A DNA stretch of 32,890 nucleotides from Chromatiaceae bacterium (GCA_003232725.1 QIJH01000168.1:1-32890), one strand, 5' to 3'. Numbered from the stretch's first letter, positions 1 through 8,890 are shown. Notes: a model not told the origin generated them from the letters alone. Program-made: numbers and translations.

Positions 1-126
1 CCACCCGTTCAGCGTTAAAAAATGATCATTTACACGTGTAAACTCACATTTTTCGCCTTGAACTGGCAGATTTCATGAGCGATCTGAGCAGCTACTGTTA
101 ATTTTGACTACTCGCTGAGTAGTTAC
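1..126. mobile_element. Miniature element, family C (GTAACTA ends), copy 1, left end outside window
   Basis: This is near-identical, in reverse complement, to the element at 16192-16342, and related to the one at 31547-31698. The visible end is GAGTAGTTAC. The centre holds two overlapping palindromes, AAATGATCATTT (20-31) and TTTACACGTGTAAA (29-42). The end abuts the stop codon of the DUF1841 gene, so the expected 8-bp target duplication (CTTTATTT) would overlap that stop. The other end is cut off by the window boundary, so the duplication cannot be checked. It has no coding capacity. Confidence 0.8.
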
Positions 127-128
127 CT

Positions 129-566
129 TTATTTCTTAAGTAGTTTGCGTAGCCCCTTTAAATAATGCTTCTCATCGGGGGCACTATTGCGGCGTTGCGC
201 CTGCATCAGCATATCACCCAGTGGTTCCATCATTTTGTGTTCTGCGGCATGAGGGTCGTTGCTTTTCTCGAGCAGGGTCTGGTAGACCTCAATAATGCCT
301 TTGGGGCGTTGAGTCGCGAGTTGCTCCTGGATCGCGATATGCATCGACATATGCAAAAATGGATTGCTCTGGCCCATTTCGGGGGTGAAATCCTTGTCGA
401 TCACCGCATCGGGATCCGCCAGCAGGGGGTGGTATTCCGGATGTTGCTGGATAATGCCTGCGATGATCTGTTCCATTGGCTCAAGTGGCACATTGCCGCT
501 GGTCTGTTTTTGCCAGATATCAAAAAAAAACTGGCGCATCTTGTGTCTATCTTTTGAAAAAAACAT
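129..566 (-). CDS. DUF1841 family protein
   Basis: A 145-residue soluble protein without signal peptide or membrane segment. The core stretch NPFLHMSMHIAIQEQ followed by a RPKGI motif is what I recognise as the DUF1841 family, small proteobacterial proteins of about 140-150 residues with no established function. The length matches the family. The start is an ATG (MFFSKDRHKMRQFFF), which agrees with family N-termini. It lies downstream of nth on the same strand, a common gammaproteobacterial arrangement, but here a miniature element separates the two. The C-terminus ends in a basic tail (KGLRKLLKK). A second miniature element sits directly after its stop codon. The biochemical role is unknown. 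Confidence 0.85.
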   Translation of the reverse strand: MFFSKDRHKMRQFFFDIWQKQTSGNVPLEPMEQIIAGIIQQHPEYHPLLADPDAVIDKDFTPEMGQSNPFLHMSMHIAIQEQLATQRPKGIIEVYQTLLEKSNDPHAAEHKMMEPLGDMLMQAQRRNSAPDEKHYLKGLRKLLKK

Positions 567-604
567 GGTTAATTCTCGGTTATTATCTGTTTGACTAAAT
601 TATA

Positions 605-742
605 GAGACCTTTGCACGAACACTAGTTTTCGTTCCAGCAAGGCATAGAATGGTTGAAAAACGGAGTTTACACCAAGTAAATGAGTACTTGAGATCATTT
701 ATAACACAGCTGGAACGGAAAATAGACTCGTGCAAAGGTCTC
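605..742. mobile_element. Miniature inverted-repeat element, family A (GAGACCTTTGCACGA ends), complete copy
   Basis: The ends are GAGACCTTTGCACGA and TCGTGCAAAGGTCTC, a perfect 15-bp inverted repeat flanked by TA on both sides. A second, inner inverted repeat follows (TTTTCGTTCCAGC against GCTGGAACGGAAAA). Length is 138 bp with no ORF of note. It lies a few bases after the nth stop codon, between nth and the DUF1841 gene. The same end and internal sequence reappear at 32829. It is probably mobilised by a full-length IS elsewhere in the genome; IS5-type is my guess, not shown here. Confidence 0.8.
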
Positions 743-749
743 TAATAGT

Positions 750-1385
750 CTATTCGATCATCTTCTGTTTGTATTCGCACAGCTCCTCAATTACGCAGGC
801 ACCACAGCGCGGTTTGCGCGCCACACAGACATAACGCCCGTGCAGAATCAGCCAGTGGTGGGCATCGAGTTTGAATTCATCCGGAATGAACTTAATCAGC
901 TTTCGTTCTACTTCCAATACGCTTTTCCCGGGGGCGATTTTAGTACGATTAGAGACGCGGAAAATGTGAGTGTCCACTGCGATAGTCGGCTGGCCAAAGG
1001 CGGTGTTGAGGATCACATTGGCGGTCTTACGCCCCACGCCAGGTAGTGCTTCAAGGCTTGCGCGCGCTTGCGGTACTTCACTGCTGTACTGATCCTTAAG
1101 AATGGCGCAGGTCTTAATGATATTGGCCGCTTTACCGTTAAATAGCCCGATGGTCTTAATATAGACCTTAAGGTCATCCACTCCCAGTGCATGGATAGCG
1201 GTAGGTGTATTGGCAACAGGATAGAGTTTATCGGTCGCTTTGTTTACCGCTTTGTCAGTCGCCTGGGCAGAGAGGATGACTGCGATCAACAACTCAAACG
1301 GAGTGGTGTAGTTTAATTCAGTAGTGGGATGCGGGTTTTCTGCGCGCAGGCGTGTGAAGATTTCGGTGCGTTTTAGCTTGTTCAT
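750..1385 (-). CDS. nth: Endonuclease III (DNA glycosylase/AP lyase)
   Basis: Base-excision repair enzyme that removes oxidised pyrimidines and cleaves the abasic site by beta-elimination. The ORF track extends further, but the ATG giving MNKLKRTEIFTRLRAENPHP aligns with the E. coli Nth N-terminus, so I place the start at 1385 (211 residues, the E. coli length). The helix-hairpin-helix LPGVGRKTANVILN carries the catalytic lysine, and the following VDTHIFRVSNR carries the catalytic aspartate. The C-terminal C-X6-C-X2-C-X5-C pattern (CVARKPRCGACVIEELC) is the [4Fe-4S] cluster loop. All key residues are present. In many relatives nth follows the rnf/rsx genes; here it is preceded instead by a miniature element and the divergent protease gene. 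Confidence 0.96.
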   Translation of the reverse strand: MNKLKRTEIFTRLRAENPHPTTELNYTTPFELLIAVILSAQATDKAVNKATDKLYPVANTPTAIHALGVDDLKVYIKTIGLFNGKAANIIKTCAILKDQYSSEVPQARASLEALPGVGRKTANVILNTAFGQPTIAVDTHIFRVSNRTKIAPGKSVLEVERKLIKFIPDEFKLDAHHWLILHGRYVCVARKPRCGACVIEELCEYKQKMIE

Positions 1386-1490
1386 GTGGTGTATGGTCGT
1401 TTGGGTCTGAATCATTACCGCGCAGTGTAACACGACTGATGAGGTGCTTATTTCGGCTTACTTGTGAGAGAATCGGTCAACTATTCATTA

Positions 1491-1640
1491 GGGCACCTCT
1501 ATTAATTCTGGGCGTAGCAGATTGAATTCAAAATTCGTTACATCAAGGCGTCAATAGCAGGTAATAGCGGGACTATTACCAACACTGATGTAGCGGATTT
1601 GGAATTTAAGCTGCGCGTTCATGAATTAATAGAGGTGCCC
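1491..1640. mobile_element. Miniature inverted-repeat element, family B (GGGCACCTCT ends), copy 1
   Basis: The ends are GGGCACCTCTATTAATTC and GAATTAATAGAGGTGCCC, an 18-bp perfect inverted repeat. Both arms continue as an imperfect inverted repeat for about 55 bases, so most of the element can fold into one long hairpin. It is flanked by a 4-bp direct repeat ATTA (1487-1490 and 1641-1644). The centre contains its own perfect stem, GGTAATAG/CTATTACC (1560-1580). The second copy at 4825-4986 matches closely outside the centre. It fills most of the gap between nth and the protease gene. Confidence 0.88.
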
Positions 1641-1665
1641 ATTAGTCAGGAAAGCGATATTTAAT

Positions 1666-4515
1666 ATGCGATTCAAGTTTATGAGCGTCAGGTTGTCACC
1701 ATTCAGGTTTGAATTTCTTATCCCATTGTTGTTGATGTTAACGGTGACACTGCCTCTGTATGCCAGTGAAGAACAGCGTTGGGAGCAGGCGGTTGATCAT
1801 GCCGCGCAGGCGGTATTGGCGATTCGGGTAGATGCGCCGCGTTCATTTGATACTGGCATCAATAACTCAGTGCAGGCAACTGGCTTTGTGATTGATGCCG
1901 AACAGGGAATTGTGTTGACCAATCGCCATGTAGTGCAGCCGGGGCCAGTGGTTGCCCAAGGTGTATTTCTGAATCGTGAAGAGATTAAGTTAATCCCGAT
2001 TTATCGTGACCCTATTCATGATTTTGGTTTCTTTAAATATGACCCAAAGGCACTGATCTATAACAAGCCTCAAGCATTAGAGCTGTTACCTGAAGCGGTG
2101 CAGCGTGGGCGTGAGATCAGAGTGGTAGGGAATGATGGTGGTGAGCAGCTTTCAATTTTAAGTGGCACCATTGCGCGCCTTGATCGGCCAGCACCCGCTT
2201 ATGGCCGAGGTGCTTTTAATGACTTTAATACCTTCTATATTCAAGCGGCTTCAGCAACCAGTGGTGGCTCGTCTGGCGCACCCGTGATCGATATTGAAGG
2301 GAATGTGATCGCATTGAATGCTGGCGCGAATATGCGTAATGCGGCTAGTTTTTACCTGCCGCTGGAGCGAGTGGTGCATGCCTTTGAGCAGATTCGTGAC
2401 GGCATTGAGATTAAGCGCGGTACATTGCAGGCAACCTTCCAATACCAGCCATATGATGAGCTTAAGCGTCTTGGTTTAAGCGATGAAAATGAAGCACAGA
2501 TACGTGCGCAGGATCCTGCTGCGATTGGTCTGTTAACGGTTGCCTATCTGGTGCCCGAGGGGCCGTCCGACGGGTTACTTGAAGCCGGTGATATTTTGTT
2601 GAAGATTAATGATCAATGGGTGCGTCATTTTATTTCGTTGGAGGCTGTGCTTGATCGTCATGTGGGCGAAGCGATTACAGTGACTATTGAGCGTGCTGGT
2701 AAACCAGTGGTGCTGACGCTTAAGGTGCAGAACCTGGATGAAATTACGCCGTCGCGTTATATCGATGTGGGCGGTGCAATTCTGCATGATTTGTCTTACC
2801 AGCAAGCACGTAGTTTTAATCTTCCTGTCTCTGGGCTCTATGTTGCTTATGGTGGTTATATGTTGAGCAATGCTTATATAAGCCGAGGCAATGTTATTAC
2901 CTCGATTGCTGGTCAGGCAGTGAATACACTTGAGCAGGCGGAGGCTGTATTAAAGACGCTTGCTGATGGCGAGCCTTTTTCAGTACGTTTTTTTCAGTTG
3001 GTGAATCCACGTCAGCATCTGCAGCGTGTTGTCGTGATGGATAGACGCTGGTTTCCTGCATCAACCTGTTATCGAGATGACAAAAGTGGGGTATGGCCGT
3101 GTGATGAATGGCCTGCACAGACAACAATTGTCAAACAGAAACCGAATACCACCCGTTTTGTGACATCAGAAATTCCCGCGCTACAGCGTATTGCGCAATC
3201 GCAAGTGTTAGTTAATTTTGATATGCCTTATGTGGTGGAAGGGATCAGTGATACGCATTATACCGGGGCTGGATTGCTGATTGATGTTGAGCAAGGTCTT
3301 GTACTGGTGGATCGTGATACGGTGCCGACGACGTTGGGTGATGTCACCATTGTTTTTGCAGGTTCGCTTGAAGTGCCGGGTAAAGTTGAGTTTATTCATC
3401 CGCAGCATAATTTTGCGATGGTCTCTTATGACCCTGTATTAATTGGTGATACTGCGGTGCGTAATGTTACTTTTTCAGATAAACCGCTGTCACCGGGGGA
3501 TGAAGTCTGGTTAGTGGGGGCAAAGGTTAATCATAAATTAATTTCACATAAAACGACCGTGGCTGAGATCGATATGTTTAGCTTACCTATGCCATCGGTG
3601 CCGCGCTATCGGGCAACAAACCTTGAAGCCATTTCATTAACCAGTCAGGCCAATACGGTGGGTGGGGTACTGACTGATAAGGACGGTGCGGTGCAGGCGT
3701 TATGGTCGAGCTTCGGTTACCAGAAAAATAAACAATTTGGCAGTATGTTGGTTGGTGTGCCGGCGGAGGTGGTGAAGGATCAGTTGAGGAGGCTGCAGCA
3801 ATCCTCGACAGCGGTGATTACTCGCACGATATCAAGTGAGCTAAGTTATTTGCCGCTGAATGAGGCGCGTAAGCGTGGGCTGGACAATGAGTGGGCATTA
3901 ACCATGGAGGCGCATGACCCGGAGGCGCGTCATGTGCTACAGGTTGTGCGTATGGTAGCAGGAAGCCCAGCGGCAGCGGTGCTGGAGGGCGGAGACCTTA
4001 TTCTGGCGATTGATGGTAATGTCGTCACGACCTTTCTTGACGTTGAGCGAGCAGCACAGCAAATCGAGTTAATGTTAACACTGCTACGTGGTGGTGAGAT
4101 TATCGAGGTGGATTTGCAGACTGAACCTCTTGATGGTGTGGGATTAAAGCGATTTGTGAGTTGGGCGGGGGCCATCTTTCATCGTCAGCAGCGTGAGATA
4201 GCAGCGCAGCGAGGCCGTAATGATGAAGGGTTGTATGTTTCATGGATCTGGAAAGGAAGTCCCGCTGCTCATTACGGAATTTATCCTTCAGGTTTGCTGG
4301 TCGAGCTGGAAGGGGTAGCGATCAGTGATCTTGATGGTTTTGTAGCACGGCTTAATGGGATTGCCGGGCAGGCCTCTGTACGGGTCAAAATGGTTAGCCT
4401 TAGTGGTAAAGAGAGGATGTTGACGCTGAAGCTGGATCATCAATACTGGCCCGCATTCGAGTTGCGACATGACGAGACGAATGGCTGGAAACGTACTGGC
4501 ATTATGCGAGAATAA
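1666..4515 (+). CDS. Secreted tandem trypsin-like protease with PDZ domains (Deg7/Nma111-like)
   Basis: A 949-residue protein with an N-terminal signal peptide (hydrophobic run about residues 18-32, then ASEEQ), so probably periplasmic or exported. The first half is an HtrA-type protease with an intact triad: His88 in TNRHVV, Asp119 in IHDFGF and Ser203 in GGSSGAP. A PDZ-like region follows (about 270-355, PEGPSDGLLEAGDILLKIND), then a second PDZ-like segment. From about residue 510 a second protease-like half begins (GAGLLIDVEQGLVLVDRD), in which the His position is Asp and the Ser motif reads TVGGVLTD, so it is probably inactive. Further PDZ-like segments follow (VAGSPAAAVLEGGDLILAID; WKGSPAAHYGIYPSG). 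This layout recalls eukaryotic Nma111 and Deg7 rather than DegP, which has one protease and two PDZ domains. Another ATG lies five codons in. It is probably transcribed alone. Confidence 0.88.
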   Translation: MRFKFMSVRLSPFRFEFLIPLLLMLTVTLPLYASEEQRWEQAVDHAAQAVLAIRVDAPRSFDTGINNSVQATGFVIDAEQGIVLTNRHVVQPGPVVAQGVFLNREEIKLIPIYRDPIHDFGFFKYDPKALIYNKPQALELLPEAVQRGREIRVVGNDGGEQLSILSGTIARLDRPAPAYGRGAFNDFNTFYIQAASATSGGSSGAPVIDIEGNVIALNAGANMRNAASFYLPLERVVHAFEQIRDGIEIKRGTLQATFQYQPYDELKRLGLSDENEAQIRAQDPAAIGLLTVAYLVPEGPSDGLLEAGDILLKINDQWVRHFISLEAVLDRHVGEAITVTIERAGKPVVLTLKVQNLDEITPSRYIDVGGAILHDLSYQQARSFNLPVSGLYVAYGGYMLSNAYISRGNVITSIAGQAVNTLEQAEAVLKTLADGEPFSVRFFQLVNPRQHLQRVVVMDRRWFPASTCYRDDKSGVWPCDEWPAQTTIVKQKPNTTRFVTSEIPALQRIAQSQVLVNFDMPYVVEGISDTHYTGAGLLIDVEQGLVLVDRDTVPTTLGDVTIVFAGSLEVPGKVEFIHPQHNFAMVSYDPVLIGDTAVRNVTFSDKPLSPGDEVWLVGAKVNHKLISHKTTVAEIDMFSLPMPSVPRYRATNLEAISLTSQANTVGGVLTDKDGAVQALWSSFGYQKNKQFGSMLVGVPAEVVKDQLRRLQQSSTAVITRTISSELSYLPLNEARKRGLDNEWALTMEAHDPEARHVLQVVRMVAGSPAAAVLEGGDLILAIDGNVVTTFLDVERAAQQIELMLTLLRGGEIIEVDLQTEPLDGVGLKRFVSWAGAIFHRQQREIAAQRGRNDEGLYVSWIWKGSPAAHYGIYPSGLLVELEGVAISDLDGFVARLNGIAGQASVRVKMVSLSGKERMLTLKLDHQYWPAFELRHDETNGWKRTGIMRE

Positions 4516-4531
4516 AGTGCTTTAAAAGACC

Positions 4532-4569
4532 TTCTCTCCCTCTATTATTAACGGAGGGGCGGGAGAGAA
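4532..4569. other. Inverted repeat downstream of the protease gene
   Basis: TTCTCTCCC and GGGAGAGAA form a 9-bp perfect stem about 17 bases after the protease stop codon. An alternative inner pairing (CCTC with GAGG) is possible. There is no T-run after it, so it is a poor intrinsic terminator; a 3'-end processing or stabilising hairpin is an alternative. Confidence 0.4.
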
Positions 4570-4739
4570 CGGGGTAATCGGTTCTGCCAAGTGAATTAAC
4601 GTTAGCGGTTTGAAAGGAATAAATAAATGTGACAGATTGCGCTAGGAAAATGGTATGTTGATTGGGCTAGCCATCGAGTATTTGCCGTATCGCATTAACG
4701 GTTTGATATGTTTTTGAGCTTTGTTACTGAGATAAATGT

Positions 4740-5304
4740 ATGCGCATTACGTTGTATTTATTTGCTATGTTTACTTTTGCTTCACTGCCTGCAGCCGCAT
4801 GGGATGAGAAATCGGATGACTATAGGGCACCTCTATTAATTCTGGGCGTGGCAGATTGAATTCAAAATTCGTTACATCAAGGCGTCAATAGCAGGTAATA
4901 CCCAAGGGGGCACACCCAAAATTGACAACGCTGATGTAGCGGATTTGGAATTTAAGCTGCGTGTTCATGAATTAATAGAGGTGCCCTATATATCCCAGGT
5001 AGTGGTCATCGATTTATCTTAACTAACAATCACTCCGTTTAATGTGAATGAGCTACTGGTGCGTGTTGCGCTATTGGAAAATTGGGAGATACAGCGGCGC
5101 TCAGAGACACAGATATTGGCGAAATTTAATGATCAATGCCTGATGCGTATTGACCTTGAGGCAGGAAAAATCAGATTACAGGAGCTGGTGACAAGCTGTG
5201 ACTTTAATGGTGCGTGGCTGAACACTATTCGCAAGAATTTCATTAGGAATGCAACCTATCATCGACATGTTGAGAATGCACGAGATTATTTAGGCGAATA
5301 TTAG
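4740..5304 (+). pseudogene. Small secreted-protein gene broken by a miniature element
   Basis: An ATG at 4740 opens a frame encoding a clear signal peptide (MRITLYLFAMFTFASLPAAA, then WDEKSDDY), which runs into the family B element at 4825 and stops at 4857-4859 inside it. Removing the element plus one copy of the TATA duplication (166 bp) puts the downstream ORF (5044-5304, starting MNELLVRVALLENWEIQ) back in frame with the signal peptide. A TAA remains in that joined frame at 5020-5022. The gene was therefore either already damaged or has decayed since. The C-terminal part vaguely recalls small periplasmic proteins of unknown function with a 'GW-E' then 'RID' pattern. The 86-residue ORF in the ORF track is probably this 3' remnant, though independent expression cannot be excluded. 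Confidence 0.6.
4825..4986. mobile_element. Miniature inverted-repeat element, family B, copy 2
   Basis: It has the same ends as the copy at 1491-1640 (GGGCACCTCTATTAATTC) and the same orientation, with very few differences in the arms. The centre differs: the GGTAATAG stem is replaced by a longer stretch with CCCAAGGGGGCACACCC. It is flanked by a 4-bp direct repeat TATA (4821-4824 and 4987-4990). Length is 162 bp. It is inserted within the signal-peptide gene starting at 4740. Confidence 0.88.
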
Positions 5305-5325
5305 TGTTCTCCAGGAGGCTGTCCA

Positions 5326-5931
5326 TTACTGCCGATACCAGCGTTCTCGCAGCGCTTTAAACACTTTATTGGGATAGACGTTTCGCCCCAGACTGCCGTT
5401 GTAACGTGCAAGCCCGCGGGTGAGATCACCATTCTCTTTATCAAGGTAATATTTTAAAATAGTACAGCCGAGCCGCAGATTGGTCTCTATGTGAAACAGG
5501 TTGTCACCTGGTTTTCCGATCTCTTTAAGCCAAAAGGGCATCACCTGCATTAACCCTTGAGCGCCTGCGTGTGACAGCGCCCAGCGGTCAAAGTTACTCT
5601 CTACCTCGATGACTGCTAATACGAGTTCTGGCGCTAGTTCAGCACGGGTCGCTTCTGCATGGATCAGCTTTAGCAGTCGAAGCTGTTTTTTCTGATCCAG
5701 CTTTCGTACGCGACGTTTCAGGCGTTGTGACATATCCACTAGCCACACCTCTGCCTCAAAACGATCTTGAAAGCTTTCGCTATCATTGATGGCGTTGATG
5801 AGCAGGTTACGTAGCTCAGAGTCGGGTGCGCGTTCTTTGGCTAATAACGGTGATGTGACGAGCAGGCAGCAGAGTGCCAGTGCTGAGAGCTTGAGTGGTG
5901 AAAGAGAAGTCTGTCTGGTTTGATTGAACAT
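5326..5931 (-). CDS. Lytic transglycosylase (SLT domain), periplasmic
   Basis: A 201-residue protein with an N-terminal signal segment (LKLSALALCCLLVTSPLLA, cleavage probably before KERAP). The C-terminal half is a lysozyme-like SLT domain. VIEVESNF contains the expected catalytic glutamate, followed by the AGAQGLMQVMP motif and, near the end, ARYNGS. Such enzymes cleave the MurNAc-GlcNAc bond of peptidoglycan with formation of the 1,6-anhydro product. The size suits the short periplasmic members of the family. The ATG start fits the signal peptide. It lies just downstream of proS on the same strand, about 60 bases away, an arrangement I recall from other gammaproteobacteria, so co-transcription is plausible. 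Confidence 0.9.
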   Translation of the reverse strand: MFNQTRQTSLSPLKLSALALCCLLVTSPLLAKERAPDSELRNLLINAINDSESFQDRFEAEVWLVDMSQRLKRRVRKLDQKKQLRLLKLIHAEATRAELAPELVLAVIEVESNFDRWALSHAGAQGLMQVMPFWLKEIGKPGDNLFHIETNLRLGCTILKYYLDKENGDLTRGLARYNGSLGRNVYPNKVFKALRERWYRQ

Positions 5932-5992
5932 AAATACCCGCTGCGATAATGTTATTGATTAGATCGTCAGGCAAGTGTTTTTGCTTTAGCGC

Positions 5993-7696
5993 TTATCCTT
6001 GGTTTTTGACATATTCTACAATCCCGATCAGTGGAATCTCTCTCGTTTCGGTAGCACGACGATGCTTGTATTCGACGATGCCATTATCGAGACCTCGTTC
6101 GCCAAGCACCAGGCGATGTGGGATGCCGATCAGATCGACATTGGCAAACATGACGCCGGGGCGTTCTTTACGGTCTTCAAACAGTACTTCAATACCAGCG
6201 GTGGTGAGTTCCTCATAAAGCGCCTCACATGCTTCACGCAGACGTTGGGATTTGTGCATATTGAGTGGTAGCAGCGCAACCTGAAACGGCGCAATCGCCT
6301 CTGGCCAGATAATGCCGCCATCGTCATTATTTTGCTCAATCGCTGCGGCGACCACGCGCGATACCCCGATGCCGTAGCAACCCATTGTCAGGGTGACGCT
6401 TTTGCCCTGATCATTGAGGCAGGTCGCCTTCATCGCTTCACTGTATTTTTGACCGAGTTGGAAGATGTGGCCAACTTCGATACCCCGACGGATTGACAGC
6501 GTGCCGTTGCCGTCGGGCGAGGCGTCGCCCTCGACAATGTTGCGGATGTCGGCGCTGATCGGCTCTGGTAGATCGCGCGCCCAATTGACGCCAGTTAGGT
6601 GTTGTCCATCGCGATTGGCTCCACAGATAAAATTAGCGGCGTGCGCGGCACTGTGGTCAGCGATTACGGTGATTTCCAAATTTTTTGGCCCGACTGAGCC
6701 TGGTTCGCAGCCAGCTGCGGCTTTTACCTGCTCAACACTGGCAAAGGTGAGTGGCGCTTCGATCTGTTCCAGTTTTTCAGCCTTGAGTACATTCAGTTGG
6801 TGATCACCGCGAATGACCAGCGCTACTACAGAGTCTTCTATCCCCTTTACTAGTAACGTTTTGAGGGTTTTTGCGCTATCTACTTTGAGGAACTCAGATA
6901 CTTCGGCAATGCTCTGCTGGTTCGGTGTATCAACCGTTGTGATGTCAGCGGTTGGTGCTGCGCGTTCACCTGCAGGGGCGAGCGCTTCTGCTAGCTCAAC
7001 ATTAGCCGCATAGTCGCTCTCGGATGAAAAAGCGATCGCATCTTCACCCGAATCGGCGAGTACATGAAACTCATGCGAGGTGCTGCCGCCGATCGCACCA
7101 GTGTCGGCGAGTACTGCACGAAAATCGAGACCGAGTCGCTTAAAGATGCACGAATAGGTGGTGTACATTTGGTCGTAGGTCTCTTGTAGTGACTCATCGG
7201 TGGCATGGAATGAATAGGCATCTTTCATCAAAAACTCACGTGCGCGCATTACTCCGAAGCGCGGACGGCGTTCATCGCGGAATTTGCTCTGTATCTGGTA
7301 AAAAGTGGCGGGTAGCTGTTTGTAACTACGAATCTCGTTACGGATCAGGTCGGTGATCACCTCTTCGTGGGTCGGGCCGAAGCAGAAGTCACGTCCGTGT
7401 CGGTCTTTAAGGCGCAGCATCTCAGCGCCCATTTGGTTCCAGCGTTCTGTCTCCTGCCAAAGTTCGGCGGGTTGCACGGCTGGCATTAATAGCTCCTGTG
7501 CATCGGCGCGATTCATCTCTTCGCGCACCACGTTTTCAACTTTTCTTAGCACGCGCAGGCCAAACGGCAGCCAGCTATAGAGGCCGCTGGCGAGTTTACG
7601 AATCATCCCCGCGCGCAGCATCAGTTGATGGCTGATCACCTCTGCGTCGGCAGGGGTCTCTTTAAGGGTGGCGGAGAGGAACTTTGAAGCGCGCAT
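5993..7696 (-). CDS. proS: Prolyl-tRNA synthetase (bacterial type with editing insert)
   Basis: Class II aminoacyl-tRNA synthetase that charges tRNA-Pro in the cytoplasm. I chose the ATG giving [15 protein letters not shown] (567 residues), which matches the family N-terminus and length (E. coli 572); the ORF track start adds 22 unlikely residues. Motif 2 is visible in [18 protein letters not shown] and motif 3 in [15 protein letters not shown] long insertion between them (about residues 225-385, including [12 protein letters not shown]) is the editing domain that removes alanine mischarged on tRNA-Pro. The C-terminal anticodon-binding domain begins around FQVALLPLN. All elements are intact. 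It lies between nadC and the lytic transglycosylase on the same strand. Confidence 0.97.
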   Translation of the reverse strand: MRASKFLSATLKETPADAEVISHQLMLRAGMIRKLASGLYSWLPFGLRVLRKVENVVREEMNRADAQELLMPAVQPAELWQETERWNQMGAEMLRLKDRHGRDFCFGPTHEEVITDLIRNEIRSYKQLPATFYQIQSKFRDERRPRFGVMRAREFLMKDAYSFHATDESLQETYDQMYTTYSCIFKRLGLDFRAVLADTGAIGGSTSHEFHVLADSGEDAIAFSSESDYAANVELAEALAPAGERAAPTADITTVDTPNQQSIAEVSEFLKVDSAKTLKTLLVKGIEDSVVALVIRGDHQLNVLKAEKLEQIEAPLTFASVEQVKAAAGCEPGSVGPKNLEITVIADHSAAHAANFICGANRDGQHLTGVNWARDLPEPISADIRNIVEGDASPDGNGTLSIRRGIEVGHIFQLGQKYSEAMKATCLNDQGKSVTLTMGCYGIGVSRVVAAAIEQNNDDGGIIWPEAIAPFQVALLPLNMHKSQRLREACEALYEELTTAGIEVLFEDRKERPGVMFANVDLIGIPHRLVLGERGLDNGIVEYKHRRATETREIPLIGIVEYVKNQG

Positions 7697-7784
7697 TGGA
7701 ATCCTAGGTTGAGATATCGATAATGCGCTAGATTTTACCAGATTTAAGTGGTTTAAATGCAAGCTTCTCTTGATTCAGCCTTCA

Positions 7785-8630
7785 TCAGGTGTTGGTAGTA
7801 AAGCGCATCGAAAGATCGATCGATTGTATGTTTTTGGTGAGGGTGCCGATCGCGATGTAATCAATGCCGCTCTCAGCAAGGCCGCGGATCTCGTTGAAGG
7901 TGACTCCACCGGAGGCCTCCAGTTTTGCTTGTCCCTTATTGAGGATCACTGCGCGTTGCAGCATGGCGCGATCAAAATTGTCGAGCAGCAGCATGTCTGC
8001 CTTGGCTGCGAGCGCTTCATGGAACTCTTCGAGGTTTTCAACCTCAACCTCGATCTGCATTTTGGGGTGGCTGAGACGAATTTGTTCGACTGCCTTGGTG
8101 ATCGAACCGCAGGCGAGGATGTGGTTCTCTTTGATCAAAACACCGTCGTAAAGGCCGATGCGGTGGTTTTCACAACCACCACAGCGTACCGCATATTTTT
8201 GCGCCAGGCGCAGGCCGGGGATGGTTTTTCGAGTGTCGCGGATAGTGGTTTTTAGCCCTTTGACACGATCGGCGTAGCGGCGTGACTCGGTCGCAATGCC
8301 GGAAAGCAGTTGCAGGAAATTGAGCGCTACACGTTCCGCGCTGAGGATAGCGCGAGCAGGCCCCTGAATGGTGCATAGCGTCTGGTTTTCATTGATCAGA
8401 TCGCCATCTTGTGCTTGCCAATTGAGGGATATCTCATCGCTCAGTTGCAGCATGGTTTCGGTAAACCATTCACGCCCACAAAGAACAGCCGTTTCACGTG
8501 TGATGACGGTAGCAATGGCCGTGGTCTCTGGTGAGATTAGTGAGGCGGTGACGTCTCCTTTGCCAATATCCTCTTTTAATGCAGCTTTGACAGTTTTTTT
8601 AATGTCTGATGGTAATGTGAGTATTGCCAT
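7785..8630 (-). CDS. nadC: Nicotinate-nucleotide pyrophosphorylase (carboxylating)
   Basis: Converts quinolinate and PRPP to nicotinate mononucleotide and CO2 in de novo NAD synthesis. The ORF track starts at a TTG; I prefer the ATG five codons in (MAILTLPSD, 281 residues) because a GGGA sequence precedes it at a suitable distance. Recognised segments are KEDIGKGDVT near the N-terminus, RDTRKTIPGLR with basic substrate-binding residues, GGCENHRIGLYDGVLIKENH, EVEVENLEE, and the phosphate-binding end LEASGGVTF and DYIAIGTLTK. The protein looks complete. It precedes proS on the same strand with a gap of 88 bases. Confidence 0.96.
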   Translation of the reverse strand: MAILTLPSDIKKTVKAALKEDIGKGDVTASLISPETTAIATVITRETAVLCGREWFTETMLQLSDEISLNWQAQDGDLINENQTLCTIQGPARAILSAERVALNFLQLLSGIATESRRYADRVKGLKTTIRDTRKTIPGLRLAQKYAVRCGGCENHRIGLYDGVLIKENHILACGSITKAVEQIRLSHPKMQIEVEVENLEEFHEALAAKADMLLLDNFDRAMLQRAVILNKGQAKLEASGGVTFNEIRGLAESGIDYIAIGTLTKNIQSIDLSMRFTTNT

Positions 8631-8700
8631 TAAAACGATTCCCAAGGCACTGCCAATGAGGCCTTAATATATTAATGATGTTCTATGAAAGATAGTGCTT

Positions 8701-8715
8701 GTCAAACGCTTTGAC
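8701..8715. promoter_or_regulatory. Short palindrome GTCAAA-CGC-TTTGAC between nadC and clpB
   Basis: Six-base arms, GTCAAA and TTTGAC, are separated by three bases, about 70 bases upstream of the nadC start and far from clpB. It has the form of a dimeric repressor operator, but no regulator is identified and chance occurrence is possible. Confidence 0.25.
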
Positions 8716-8890
8716 GATGAGTAGAAGCATCGAGGTCACGAGATGACGTTTCACTCGTTATCGAATCAGTCCCTCAAGGAAAAAATGAGATCAGCAGAAT
8801 CAAGTGTACCTTATTTTATGGTGGTTTTGTGGCGAGGTAAGGCCTGTTTTTCAGTCATTATACCTGAGTGAAATAGTCGCCCTGAGCGTA

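Noticed and set aside
165-557. 130-residue plus-strand ORF at the left end
   Set aside because: It is the antisense shadow of the DUF1841 gene, whose family motifs are clear on the minus strand.
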